DNA from: Kurthia populi
GTDB lineage: Bacteria > Bacillota > Bacilli > Bacillales_A > Planococcaceae
DNA length: 64,000 nt
Assembly (NCBI RefSeq): GCF_042686175.1
Contig: NZ_JBHUOR010000143.1
Location: 62,001-126,000, forward strand
Direction of reading: 5' to 3'
Shown piece by piece: positions 42,396-51,738 of the stretch. Position numbers and translations under genes: made by a program. Position 1 is the first letter of the stretch; every line of letters begins with the position of its first letter. The notes beneath the pieces were generated by a model. That model saw only the letters and a list, made by a program, of their open reading frames with translations. It had not been told where the DNA came from and did not search any database.

Positions 42396-43959
42396 TCAAT
42401 TTCCCGCCTTCAATTTTAAACGAACCACATGTCGTTTTTTTCAGCATACTTGAAAACTTACCAATTTGTAAAACGGTTCCTGGGTATGCTTCTTTTGTTA
42501 CGGAGATTTCCTCTTGTCCAACCATGCGTACACTTAATAACACCGTTTGAATTTGTTCATCCAATTGAATAATTCGTTTTTTTAATGTAGCTGCTGTTTG
42601 TTTTGAATTTTCAAATGCAAAACGCTGCTCCTGTGTCATTTTGTCGTAAAATGATTCTAGCTGCGCCACCTGAATTTCGCGCTTTTTATACTCTTCTTTT
42701 AGCTTCTCCGATTCATCTGCAAATGCACGTGCCTCTGCCATACGTTCTGTGCGATCTGGCACAACAATTGATAAATTCGTACGCCGTTCATGTGGATTCC
42801 CTGCATACGCCACTTTAATCGACTGCGTGACCGACGTTTCACCGCCAATAATTTTACCACGATGCTCATCTAAGTACACATTTTGCGCCACTAAATTAGA
42901 ACCCATCGCATAATTGCTAATATAAATATCTTCCCTTGCTTCTAACAACACATCATTGGCATGCTTGGCATAAATATTCTTACCTGCGCGCACAACCATC
43001 GTATGATTGCCAAAAATCCCACCACGTATATTGACATCTCCCGCAATCGATTCAATAAGTTCCGCACCTGTCACACCGGTATTGCCCTCAATTGAAATAT
43101 CACCAAGGGCACGTACACGATATCCCGGTGTTACCGTACCTTTAATTAAAATCGAGCCTTTAAAATCTAAATTGCCCGTCTCAATGCCCACATCACCTTG
43201 AATGGTCAAATGCTGTAATAGTTTTACGGTGCCATCTGAAATATCTAATACGCCGTTATGACGCGCACGTAATACAATACGGTCCTCTTCTTCACTTTCA
43301 TAGACCGAATTTGGATCATAGCGTAGCGACGCATCCTTACCTGCTAATGCCGTAACAATTTCACCGTATACATTAATACCGCTCTCGCCCTCGGTCGCTG
43401 GAATCTTTTCTCCGAGCCATTGGTTCTCTTCAATTTCGCAAATAAAATTCATATCAAAATAATCCGCACGTCCATCTTCACGAATCATCGGTTTTATAAC
43501 TGGACTTTCAAAGTAATTAAGTACAGCGTCCGCACCACGCTCTGGCTCAATTCCTTTCCCTACAATGATGTTTTTTTCATTGATTACTTGTTCGGGTGTT
43601 ACATGAATTATTTTGCAGCGTAATCCCATACTATCGGCAATCATTCTAATCTGTTTATTCAATTGCGCTTCATTTCGTACGAGTGCATCTTCCGTATCGT
43701 TTACTTGCAGTGAAACAGTCATCGAATCTTTTGAGATGCTTAGCACAAGCACCGGAAGCCAAATACCAATCTCATACGGCTCCGGCGCTGGCGTTTGCAA
43801 TGCCTCTCGTAATGTTTGAAAACTTGTTAACTTTAAGCGTCGTTGTTGCTTCATAATGGTTTCAAAGTCTTTTAATTTAAAGCCTTCTTTATGCACACGA
43901 ATAAAAATTTTATCCAAGCTCTCATAGACTTCAAAAAACACATTTTCGACTAATACCAT
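42388..43959 (-). CDS. FapA-family polymerisation domain protein (DUF342)
   Basis: 523 residues. The N-terminal half has an alpha/beta region; the middle (about 190-390) is the right-handed beta-helix typical of DUF342/FapA, seen as repeated GDVxIxGGIxGN-like segments (ALGDISIEGNTGV, AGDVNIRGGIFGN); the last 120 residues contain a coiled coil (about 405-460) and a beta tail. FapA proteins form cytoplasmic polymers; no enzyme activity is known. The ATG at 43959 follows GAAGGAGG; 15 upstream codons are not needed. Operon with glpQ. Confidence 0.8.
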   Translation of the reverse strand: MVLVENVFFEVYESLDKIFIRVHKEGFKLKDFETIMKQQRRLKLTSFQTLREALQTPAPEPYEIGIWLPVLVLSISKDSMTVSLQVNDTEDALVRNEAQLNKQIRMIADSMGLRCKIIHVTPEQVINEKNIIVGKGIEPERGADAVLNYFESPVIKPMIREDGRADYFDMNFICEIEENQWLGEKIPATEGESGINVYGEIVTALAGKDASLRYDPNSVYESEEEDRIVLRARHNGVLDISDGTVKLLQHLTIQGDVGIETGNLDFKGSILIKGTVTPGYRVRALGDISIEGNTGVTGAELIESIAGDVNIRGGIFGNHTMVVRAGKNIYAKHANDVLLEAREDIYISNYAMGSNLVAQNVYLDEHRGKIIGGETSVTQSIKVAYAGNPHERRTNLSIVVPDRTERMAEARAFADESEKLKEEYKKREIQVAQLESFYDKMTQEQRFAFENSKQTAATLKKRIIQLDEQIQTVLLSVRMVGQEEISVTKEAYPGTVLQIGKFSSMLKKTTCGSFKIEGGKLNV

Positions 43960-44199
43960 GATGCGGCCTCCTTCACAGTCAAAAATCTTTATGTATATTT
44001 TCATTGTATCAAATTCATTTTATAGAACACATAGCCTATTGTTAAAATAGTATTATACACCTATTAATTACATTCACTTTATTTTTTCTTTATTTAATAG
44101 TACTAAATACTTATTTAATATTATAAAGAAGTTTTAAAAACTGATAGAAGAAAATATTCCTCATACGAAGCGCTATTAAGACCTGTTTCATTAATAAGT

Positions 44200-44254
44200 C
44201 ATAAAAAAACTCCTTTTTATCAGCTTTATTAAAAAACTAATAAAAAGAAGTTCA
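44200..44254 (-). terminator. Terminator after spo0A
   Basis: Read on the minus strand, AACTTCTTTTTATTAG pairs imperfectly with CTGATAAAAAGGAGTT, followed by seven T. The rest of the 44005-44301 gap is AT-rich and empty. Confidence 0.6.
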
Positions 44255-44301
44255 TTATTTAGCATGGATACTCGTTGAAAACAAATGTACCATTAAATAG
44301 T

Positions 44302-45111
44302 TTAATTCATCATTTCCATGCGTAATTTGTCCGCAACCATCGCGATAAATTCTGAATTTGTTGGCTTTTGCTTCATATGATGTGAAGAATAACCAAATAG
44401 GTCTGCAATCGCTTCATAATTTCCGCGATTCCAAGCTACCTCAATCGCATGTCGAATTGCACGTTCAACACGCGATGATGTCGTATCGAATTTTTTCGCA
44501 ATGTCTGGATATAATATTTTTGTGACAGAGCTCAATAAATCGACGTTTAAATACACCATTTGAATGGCTTCACGTAAATAGCCATAGCCTTTAATATGTG
44601 GCGGAATACCAATTTCCTTAATTAAATCCGTCACCTGCATATCTAAGCGTTGTTGGTCCACTACTTCTGGTTGCAATCCTTGTAAAATGCCTGTATTTAC
44701 AAGTGGCGTTTGTTGGTTTTCTAGTTGCTTACTTGTCCCTTGCCCGCATTGCAGTACTTTTGCTTCTAAACGTTGCATCTCGAAAGGTTTTAACATGAAA
44801 TACGCAGCGCCTAACTCCACTGCTTGCTTCATCACATCTTCTTGACCAAACGCTGTTAACATAATCACCTTAATTGACTGATACGCCACTTGTTTGTGAA
44901 TTTCTTCCAGCACTGCTAATCCATCTAAATGCGGCATGATAACATCTAAAATTAATACATCTGGAATGCTTTCTTTTAGCATTTCTAGGCACTGCTTACC
45001 ATTTGATACGGTATTAATAACCTCAATTTGAGGATTTTCCGATAAATGACTTGCTAGTGCGCGTACTAATTCTTTATTATCATCAGCAATCGCGACTTTT
45101 ATTTTTTCCAT
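44302..45111 (-). CDS. spo0A: Stage 0 sporulation response regulator Spo0A
   Basis: 269 residues. Receiver domain with D10, D11, phospho-acceptor D56 (LILDVIMPHLDG), T86 and K108 in place; effector domain (about 145-269) with IKGYGYLREAI and the recognition-helix region TTSSRVERAIRHAIEVAWNRGN, nearly as in B. subtilis. It looks fully functional. The ATG at 45111 follows AGGGGG; a GTG one codon earlier is an alternative. spoIVB, which separates recN and spo0A in spore formers, is absent. Spo0A may be kept for its non-sporulation roles (biofilm, transition state). No linked sporulation gene is in the window. Confidence 0.96.
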   Translation of the reverse strand: MEKIKVAIADDNKELVRALASHLSENPQIEVINTVSNGKQCLEMLKESIPDVLILDVIMPHLDGLAVLEEIHKQVAYQSIKVIMLTAFGQEDVMKQAVELGAAYFMLKPFEMQRLEAKVLQCGQGTSKQLENQQTPLVNTGILQGLQPEVVDQQRLDMQVTDLIKEIGIPPHIKGYGYLREAIQMVYLNVDLLSSVTKILYPDIAKKFDTTSSRVERAIRHAIEVAWNRGNYEAIADLFGYSSHHMKQKPTNSEFIAMVADKLRMEMMN

Positions 45112-45291
45112 CACGTAATCCCCCTATGCCACAGCAATCTCTTACAGTTCTACTCTTTATCCTATCTATTGTAACAAAAAAAGCACATTCTGAAAATACG
45201 AATTGTTAGATGGCCTTTTTATTCAAAGAAGATTGGTACTTTCCATTCAAAATATAGAAAAATTATGTAAAAAAGAGTAAAAAAAACAAAA

Positions 45292-45428
45292 AAAGAGGCT
45301 GGGTCATATGTATAAAAACAACCGTTCATATGAGCATAAGAAAAACCGGAATCGCGCTGTAGCGCGGTTCCGGTTTTTCGTTGCGAACGCTCAAAAAGGA
45401 AAATGACGTGTTTTGTCCCAGCATCTTT
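45292..45428. repeat. Dispersed palindromic element, copy A (137 bp)
   Basis: Inverted copy of 63030-63166. Both copies are 137 bp and differ at about eight positions over 125 central bases, without gaps. The ends form a 15-bp imperfect terminal inverted repeat (AAAGAGGCTGGGTCA at one end, AAAGATGCTGGGACA read from the other). The centre is a GC-rich hairpin, CCGGAACCGCGCTACAGCGC on the minus strand. It starts 2 nt behind the recN stop codon and fills the place where spoIVB lies in spore formers. Confidence 0.9.
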
Positions 45429-45430
45429 TT

Positions 45431-47128
45431 TTATAATCGAAATTCTTTTTTACGCTCATTGGCGATTTCGACAAGCTCTTTGGCATGTAAAAATGTTTTT
45501 TCTGTAATTTCAGGACCTGACATCATACGACTTAGCTCATCAATACGTTCGTTGCCTTCGATTTCTCGTAGCGACGTATACGTACGCTGCTGATCTTCAT
45601 CTTTTTGAATATGATAATGATGATCTGCCATCGCCGCAACTTGCGGTAAATGAGAAATACATAGTACTTGTGAATGAATCGAGACTGCGGCAATTTTGTC
45701 AGCGATTGCTTGCGCAACACGACCACTAACGCCTGTATCCACTTCATCAAAAATAATCGATGTAATCCCCATTGTCGATGAGAAAATCGTTTTGAGCGCT
45801 AGCATAACACGCGATAACTCACCGCCCGATGCAATTTTCGTTAATGGTTTCGGTGGCTCCCCGACATTCGTTGAGATATAGAACACAACTTCATCTGCAC
45901 CATTACGATCAAATTGACCATCTGGTAGATGATCGAAATGTACGACAAACTGTGCTTTCTCCATATATAACTCACGTAGTTGGGTCATAATGGCTTCTGC
46001 AAGTGCAGTCGCCGCTTTTTGACGAATGCTCGTTAATTTATGCGCAAGCTTCAGCAATTTGTCATTTAGCTTCTGTAATTCCGCCTCTTGCTTTTGCATA
46101 TTTTCATCATGATTTAATAAAGTATGCAGCTCCGCATCGATTTTATCGCGGTACGTTAAAATCTCTTGCAACGATGTGCCATATTTTCGTTTCATCGATT
46201 GAATGAGTTGTAGACGCTGTTCTACTTCATTTAAACGCTCTGGGTCAAACTCTAAATCATCGAGCAAGCTTTTCACACCAAACCCCGCTTCTTGTAGCAT
46301 ATAAAACGCATTGGCGACATTCTCAGCATGCTCTTTAAAGTTTTCATCCACCGAAACGATGTGCTCAAGCTCAGACATTGCACGACCGATAAAATCTAGT
46401 CCATTTCCTTCACCAAGGATTGATTCGTGGGCAGCATTTGCACCTTCAAAAATTTTATTGAAATTCATTAAGCGTAAGCGCTCTTCACTTAATTCTTCCT
46501 CTTCTGTTACTCGGAACTGACAAGCATCAATTTCTTCTAGTTGGAATTGATATAAATCAATGCGCTGTGCGATTTGCTGTTCGCTTACCGCAAACGCAGC
46601 GATTTCTCGCTTTAACGCTCGATACGCATCATACGCCGTCGTATAACGTTCTTTATCCGCTGTCAATTGGTCTCCCGCAAATTGGTCTAGCAAATGGATA
46701 TGTTCCTTATCATTCATAAGCTCCTGTGATTCATGTTGGCCATGAATATCGATAAGATACGACCCAATTTCACGCATTTGTGTGAGCGTCATCAGCTTGC
46801 CGTTGACACGACATACACTTTTGCCACTCTGATTTAAATCTCTACGTAAAATAATTGTTCCTTCTTCTACTTCTACACCAAGCGCTTCACATGCTGCATA
46901 AACAGGATGCTCATCTGGCACGGTGTATAAACCTTCTAACTCTGCTTTTTTGGCTCCATGACGAATAAACTCCTGCGAACCTCTGCCACCAGCTAATAAT
47001 TGAACGGCATCGATAATAATGGATTTACCAGCGCCTGTTTCACCCGTTAGCACAGTTAATCCATTTTGAAAATCGACTGTTAACGACTCAATAATAGCAA
47101 AATTGCGTATCGATAATTCTTTTAACAA
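45431..47128 (-). CDS. recN: DNA repair protein RecN
   Basis: 565 residues of the SMC-like family: Walker A GETGAGKSIIIDAV (about residues 29-42), a central coiled coil (about 165-365), signature LTKIASGGELSRVMLALK and Walker B SIIFDEVDTGVSG. It organises broken ends in recombinational repair. The start is TTG with GAGGTGA 7 nt upstream. 16 nt after argR, as in B. subtilis, so probably cotranscribed. Confidence 0.96.
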   Translation of the reverse strand: MLKELSIRNFAIIESLTVDFQNGLTVLTGETGAGKSIIIDAVQLLAGGRGSQEFIRHGAKKAELEGLYTVPDEHPVYAACEALGVEVEEGTIILRRDLNQSGKSVCRVNGKLMTLTQMREIGSYLIDIHGQHESQELMNDKEHIHLLDQFAGDQLTADKERYTTAYDAYRALKREIAAFAVSEQQIAQRIDLYQFQLEEIDACQFRVTEEEELSEERLRLMNFNKIFEGANAAHESILGEGNGLDFIGRAMSELEHIVSVDENFKEHAENVANAFYMLQEAGFGVKSLLDDLEFDPERLNEVEQRLQLIQSMKRKYGTSLQEILTYRDKIDAELHTLLNHDENMQKQEAELQKLNDKLLKLAHKLTSIRQKAATALAEAIMTQLRELYMEKAQFVVHFDHLPDGQFDRNGADEVVFYISTNVGEPPKPLTKIASGGELSRVMLALKTIFSSTMGITSIIFDEVDTGVSGRVAQAIADKIAAVSIHSQVLCISHLPQVAAMADHHYHIQKDEDQQRTYTSLREIEGNERIDELSRMMSGPEITEKTFLHAKELVEIANERKKEFRL

Positions 47129-47144
47129 TTCCGACTCACCTCTA

Positions 47145-47594
47145 TTACAGCATTTCGATTAAACGACTTTTTAATACGTCGCGGTCACTTTCCTCGCGGC
47201 ATAAAATCAAAATCGTATCGTCGCCACAAATTGTACCTAAGATTTCATTCCAATCTAAATGATCCAATAATGAACCTATCGCATTGGCATTACCCGGCAA
47301 TGTTTTCATCACTAAAAAATGACTCGCTCCATCGATTGATACAAATGAATCAGCTAGCGCACGATGTAATTTTTGTAGTGGATTAAAACGTTGATCTGCT
47401 GGCAAACTATATTTATAGCGTCCATCTTGCATGGGTACTTTAATTAAATGAAGCTCTTTAATATCACGAGAAATCGTTGCCTGTGTTACGTTAAAACCTG
47501 CTTGCTTTAATAAATCGACTAATTCGTCTTGTGTTTCAATGTCTTGATTCGCGATTAAATCACGAATGCGGATATGTCGTTGACTTTTATTCAT
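47145..47594 (-). CDS. argR: Arginine repressor ArgR/AhrC
   Basis: 149 residues: N-terminal winged helix (KSQRHIRIRDLIANQDIETQDELVDLLK, VTQATISRDIKELHLIKV) and C-terminal arginine-binding hexamerisation domain (LPGNANAIGSLLDHLDW, TICGDDTILILCR). It represses arginine synthesis and activates catabolism. GAGGTGAAG precedes the ATG. It stands before recN, the conserved Firmicutes order. A GCATAAATATGC palindrome just upstream may be its own operator. Confidence 0.96.
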   Translation of the reverse strand: MNKSQRHIRIRDLIANQDIETQDELVDLLKQAGFNVTQATISRDIKELHLIKVPMQDGRYKYSLPADQRFNPLQKLHRALADSFVSIDGASHFLVMKTLPGNANAIGSLLDHLDWNEILGTICGDDTILILCREESDRDVLKSRLIEML

Positions 47595-47610
47595 TTTTCT
47601 TCACCTCTAT

Positions 47611-47622
47611 GCATAAATATGC
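47611..47622. promoter_or_regulatory. Possible ARG box upstream of argR
   Basis: GCATAAATATGC, 5-bp arms about a 2-bp centre, 17 nt before the ATG. It is similar in layout to the ArgR half-box palindrome, but not a close match. Confidence 0.3.
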
Positions 47623-47667
47623 TTTCTAAAAATAACGGTATCACCAAAATCAGTAAATGACAAGAAA

Positions 47668-47700
47668 AAACACGGGCCTACTCAAAGGCGACCCGTGTTA
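47668..47700 (-). terminator. Terminator after tlyA
   Basis: On the minus strand AACACGGG pairs with CCCGTGTT, then TTTTTC; overlaps the tlyA stop. Confidence 0.7.
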
Positions 47701-48519
47701 TTTTAATTGGCTATGCGCCTCTTGTACAATCGCTTTTAAGTCGATTTCTGGAACAGCTTCATCACCTGGTAAGGGATTGTGTAAGTGGAATAAAAATTCA
47801 ATATTCCCTTCACCACCCGTAATTGGTGAAAATGATGCTTGCTTCAATACGAAACCGAGACCTTCTGAAAAGGTAGCGATTTTTTCTAACACTTCTTGAT
47901 GTACTTTTGCATCGCGAACGACACCTTTTTTACCGACTTTTTCTTTACCCGCTTCAAATTGTGGTTTCACAAGTGCAATAACATCGCCACCCGGTACGAG
48001 TAGTTGTTTAAGGACTGGTAAAATTAATTCTAGCGAAATAAAGGACACGTCGATTGTTGCAAATTCTGGTAACCCTTCTGCTAAATCAGGTGCTGTGACG
48101 TAGCGGAAATTGGTTTTTTCCATTACTGTTACGCGCTCATCTGAACGTAGCTTCCAGGCTAATTGGTTCGAGCCAACATCGAGGGCGTAACAATGACGTG
48201 CACCATTTTGTAATGCACAATCTGTAAAGCCACCCGTTGATGAACCGATATCAAGCATTAGTTTCCCATCAACTGATACGTCAAAGTTTTTTAATGCTTT
48301 TTCTAATTTCAAGCCGCCGCGACTAACATATGGAATTTGTTGCCCTTTAATGCGTAGTTCCACATCACGTGAAAGTTTTTCACCTGGTTTGTCGACACGT
48401 ACATCGTTCGCAAAAACAATGCCTGCCATAATCGTACGTTTTGCGCGTTCTCGTGTTTCACATAAACCGCTTTGTACAAGCAATACGTCCGCGCGCTCTT
48501 TTGATACTTTATCTGTCAT
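47698..48519 (-). CDS. tlyA: TlyA-family rRNA 2'-O-methyltransferase (YqxC)
   Basis: 273 residues: N-terminal S4 RNA-binding domain (RADVLLVQSGLCETRERAKRTIMAG) and a SAM-dependent FtsJ-like methyltransferase (MLDIGSSTGGFTDCALQNGA; K-D-K-E-type residues follow). It methylates ribosomal RNA. The ATG shares a base with the dxs stop codon (TAATG). Order dxs-tlyA-argR-recN is the standard one in Bacilli. Confidence 0.93.
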   Translation of the reverse strand: MTDKVSKERADVLLVQSGLCETRERAKRTIMAGIVFANDVRVDKPGEKLSRDVELRIKGQQIPYVSRGGLKLEKALKNFDVSVDGKLMLDIGSSTGGFTDCALQNGARHCYALDVGSNQLAWKLRSDERVTVMEKTNFRYVTAPDLAEGLPEFATIDVSFISLELILPVLKQLLVPGGDVIALVKPQFEAGKEKVGKKGVVRDAKVHQEVLEKIATFSEGLGFVLKQASFSPITGGEGNIEFLFHLHNPLPGDEAVPEIDLKAIVQEAHSQLK

Positions 48520-50429
48520 TATGCTTTTAAACCCGCTTGCTGTTTAGTTTTTTCGACTAAAGTTGTTAGATCAGCTACAACTTGTTCCTTCGTCATATGA
48601 ATGTCACGTAGCAATAAATCAACGCTACCATGCTCAATAAACTCATCTGGAATACCCATACGTTTTAGCTGTGCTGTATTGTAGCCATGGTCATTAGCAA
48701 ATTCTAATACCGCACTACCAAAGCCGCCTTCAAGCATTGATTCCTCAATTGTTAAGATTGCTTTGCCTTCTTTAAATAGACGGTGAAGCATCTCTTCATC
48801 TAACGGTTTAATAAAGCGGGCATTAACAATTTCTGTGTCGATACCTTGTGCTTCAAGCTCTTCTGCTGCTTGTTCTGCCATTGGAATAGTTGTACCAAAT
48901 GTTAGAATGGCTGCATCTGCGCCTTCACGCAATGTTTCCCACGTGCCGATTTCAATGGTTTCAAGCGTTGAATCCATTCGTACACCACGACCATTACCAC
49001 GTGGGTAACGCATCGCAATCGGGCCATCATCATAGCTTAACGCCGTTTTGACCATATGTTGCCCTTCATTTTCATCTTTTGGCATCATGATCGTAATATT
49101 TGGCATTGAACGTAAGAATGGAATATCAAACACACCTTGGTGCGTTTCGCCATCTGCGCCAACCAAGCCTGCTCGGTCAATCCCAACAAAGACATTTAAG
49201 TTTTGTCGGCATACATCATGGAGCATTTGGTCGTACGCACGTTGTAAAAATGTTGAATAAATCGATAAGAACGGTTTACAGCCATCTGCTGCCATACCTG
49301 CCGCCATCGTTGTCGCATGTTGCTCAGCAATCCCTACGTCAAAGAAACGCTCTGGGAATTCTTCCGCGAAGCCCATTAATTTTGAACCTACAGGCATTGC
49401 CGGTGTAATCGTTACAACTCGATCATCTTCGCGCGCTATACGTGTTACCGTATCCGCTACTAATTTTGACCAACCAGGAGCTGTTGTTTTCGATTTAGGG
49501 AATTCACCCGTTTCCATTTTATATGGACCCGTACCATGCCATGTACCGACTGTATCGGTTTCAGCAGGTGTATAGCCTTTCCCTTTTTTCGTAATAACAT
49601 GAATCAATACAGGACCTTCTGTTTGCTTCGCATTGTTTAATGTTTGCTCTAGCGTATCGAAGTCATGGCCATCAATGGGACCTAAGTACGTAAAGCCCAT
49701 TTCTTCAAAGAACATGCCTGACATTACTAAATATTTCAAGCTATCTTTCACGCGTTCTGCAGCTCCTGCTAATTTCCCACCAACTGCCGGGATTTTTTTC
49801 AGGAAGCCTTCCACGTCGTCTTTTGCTTTATTATACGGTGGTGCTGTACGGAGACGTCCTAAGATATTATGCATTGCCCCAACATTTGGTGCAATCGACA
49901 TTTCATTATCATTTAAAATGACAATCATATTCGTTTTTTCATGACCGATATGGTTCAGTGCTTCCATCGCCATACCGCCTGTTAATGCGCCATCGCCAAT
50001 GATTGGAATGACATAATTCTTTTTACCTTGTACATCACGTGCAGCAGCCATACCCATCGCTGCTGATAGAGATGTTGAGCTATGACCTGTTTCCCAGACA
50101 TCATGCTCTGATTCGATGCGTTTTGGGAATCCACATAAACCTTTGTACTGACGTAGCGTATCAAACTGCGATGCGCGACCTGTTAAAATTTTATGCACAT
50201 ATGCTTGGTGTCCTACATCAAATAATAGCTTATCTTCTGGGCTATTAAATGTGCGATGTAGGGCAAGCGTTAATTCGACAACTCCTAAATTCGGGCCAAT
50301 ATGACCACCTGTAATCGAACATTTTTCGATTAAGAATTTGCGGATATCCGCACTTAAGCTTTCTAGTTGCTTATTGTTGAGTTGTTTCAAAAAGGATGGA
50401 CTAGATATTGTTGTTAAATCCATCGCCAT
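48519..50429 (-). CDS. dxs: 1-deoxy-D-xylulose-5-phosphate synthase
   Basis: 636 residues. First enzyme of the MEP isoprenoid pathway, thiamine-diphosphate dependent. TPP motif GDGALTGGMAMEALNHIGHEKTNMIVILNDN, catalytic His in SPEDKLLFDVGHQAYVHKIL, the transketolase-like centre (DRAGLVGADGETHQGVFDIPFLR) and C-terminal domain are all present. The start is the ATG of MAMDL at 50429, behind AAAGG; the GTG one codon earlier is less likely. It is separated from ispA by 118-194 bp of AT-rich DNA and so may have its own promoter. Confidence 0.96.
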   Translation of the reverse strand: MAMDLTTISSPSFLKQLNNKQLESLSADIRKFLIEKCSITGGHIGPNLGVVELTLALHRTFNSPEDKLLFDVGHQAYVHKILTGRASQFDTLRQYKGLCGFPKRIESEHDVWETGHSSTSLSAAMGMAAARDVQGKKNYVIPIIGDGALTGGMAMEALNHIGHEKTNMIVILNDNEMSIAPNVGAMHNILGRLRTAPPYNKAKDDVEGFLKKIPAVGGKLAGAAERVKDSLKYLVMSGMFFEEMGFTYLGPIDGHDFDTLEQTLNNAKQTEGPVLIHVITKKGKGYTPAETDTVGTWHGTGPYKMETGEFPKSKTTAPGWSKLVADTVTRIAREDDRVVTITPAMPVGSKLMGFAEEFPERFFDVGIAEQHATTMAAGMAADGCKPFLSIYSTFLQRAYDQMLHDVCRQNLNVFVGIDRAGLVGADGETHQGVFDIPFLRSMPNITIMMPKDENEGQHMVKTALSYDDGPIAMRYPRGNGRGVRMDSTLETIEIGTWETLREGADAAILTFGTTIPMAEQAAEELEAQGIDTEIVNARFIKPLDEEMLHRLFKEGKAILTIEESMLEGGFGSAVLEFANDHGYNTAQLKRMGIPDEFIEHGSVDLLLRDIHMTKEQVVADLTTLVEKTKQQAGLKA

Positions 50430-50623
50430 CACACACCTTTATCATTGATTTTCTGTCAGCTTTTTTTAAAATAGAGCGTATCCAATACCCTCCTTTACCC
50501 GTCACACATCGTGACTATGCAAAATTAGGCCGAATCCGTTCAAATGATATATATAACTTAACAGTCAGTTGCTATCTATTATACCAATCATTGATGTTTC
50601 AATAAACTTAAAAGAATTTAAAA

Positions 50624-51505
50624 TTACTTATTTCGCTTCACAATATATGTGGCTAGCTCTTCAAGAAGTGTGCTATCACTCGGTAATTTCCCAAGTGCTG
50701 TAAGAGCTCCCTTATAATGAATATCTAACTTCTCTTTTGCACCGTCTAATGTTAGAAGTGCAGGGTACGTACTTTTATCGCTCGCAACATCTTTTCCAGC
50801 TGTTTTACCAAGCTCTTCTGTCGTACCTTCGATATCTAAAATATCATCTTTGATTTGGAAGGCTAAGCCAATATGATATGCATAATCGCGTAAAATGGCA
50901 CGTTCCTCATCTGAAGCACCCGCTAATACGGCACCTGATTCAATGCTAAAGCGTAAAATAGCGCCCGTTTTATTTACATGCACATTGACAAGTTCATCTA
51001 ATGTTAATTGACGTGTTTCACCGTCGATATCAAGCACTTGGCCACCAACCATACCTTCTGCACCTGCTGCGACACTTAATAATTCAATTAATGTCACTTT
51101 TTGCTCCGCTGTAAGGTCCGTCATACGCGCAATGATACCAAATGGTAATGTATTTAGCGCATCGCCTGCAAGGGTTGCATACGCTTCGCCATATACTTTA
51201 TGATTCGTTAATTTACCACGACGATAATCGTCATTGTCCATGCTTGGTAGATCATCATGAATTAATGAATACGTATGAATCATTTCGACTGCTGAACCAA
51301 CCACATACCCATTTGCATGATTTTTACCAAAATGATCGAGTACAGCGAGTACGAATAGGGGACGTACACGTTTTCCTCCTGCTTTTAATGAATAACTCAT
51401 TGCTTCTTTTAAAATCGCAGGTGCTTGGATTTTTTCTACTAAATCGAGCATCACTTCTTCAATTTTCGGCATTTCTAGCGCCATAAATTCTTTTAAATTC
51501 GTCAT
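50624..51505 (-). CDS. ispA: Polyprenyl (farnesyl/geranylgeranyl) diphosphate synthase
   Basis: 293 residues of the all-trans prenyl synthases: first aspartate motif LIHDDLPSMDND, second FQIKDDILD, and GKRVRP near residue 45. It builds C15 (or C20) chains from IPP. The length of the chain is not certain from sequence. The ATG at 51505 is one base beyond the xseB stop (TAACATG) with GGAGAG upstream. Fits xseA-xseB-ispA-dxs. Confidence 0.94.
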   Translation of the reverse strand: MTNLKEFMALEMPKIEEVMLDLVEKIQAPAILKEAMSYSLKAGGKRVRPLFVLAVLDHFGKNHANGYVVGSAVEMIHTYSLIHDDLPSMDNDDYRRGKLTNHKVYGEAYATLAGDALNTLPFGIIARMTDLTAEQKVTLIELLSVAAGAEGMVGGQVLDIDGETRQLTLDELVNVHVNKTGAILRFSIESGAVLAGASDEERAILRDYAYHIGLAFQIKDDILDIEGTTEELGKTAGKDVASDKSTYPALLTLDGAKEKLDIHYKGALTALGKLPSDSTLLEELATYIVKRNK

Positions 51506-51506
51506 G

Positions 51507-51737
51507 TTATTTCTCTCCATCCGTTGCAAAAGGTTGTTGTGAACCATCTTCATTAACAACTGCCACAAGTTGTTGCTCAGCTTGTTGTAATTGTTCGTGA
51601 CAATTTTTTGATAATATCATGCCTTGTTGATATAGTGCAATCGCATCCTCTAATGAGGCATCGCCTTGCTCTAACTTGCGCACGATTTCTTCTAATTCTG
51701 TCATTGATTGCTCAAATGTTTTCTTTTTCGAAGCCAC
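51507..51737 (-). CDS. xseB: Exodeoxyribonuclease VII small subunit
   Basis: 76 residues, two-helix hairpin: FEQSMTELEEIVRKLEQGDASLEDAIALYQQGMILSK is characteristic. Several copies bind one XseA subunit. GTG start with GGAGG upstream, 1 nt behind the xseA stop. The C-terminal tail (VVNEDGSQQPF) is variable in the family. Confidence 0.95.
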   Translation of the reverse strand: MASKKKTFEQSMTELEEIVRKLEQGDASLEDAIALYQQGMILSKNCHEQLQQAEQQLVAVVNEDGSQQPFATDGEK

Positions 51738-51738
51738 G

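Noticed and set aside
47611..47622. Strong ARG box before argR
   Set aside because: Kept only as a low-confidence site; the 12-bp palindrome is short and departs from the ARG-box consensus.
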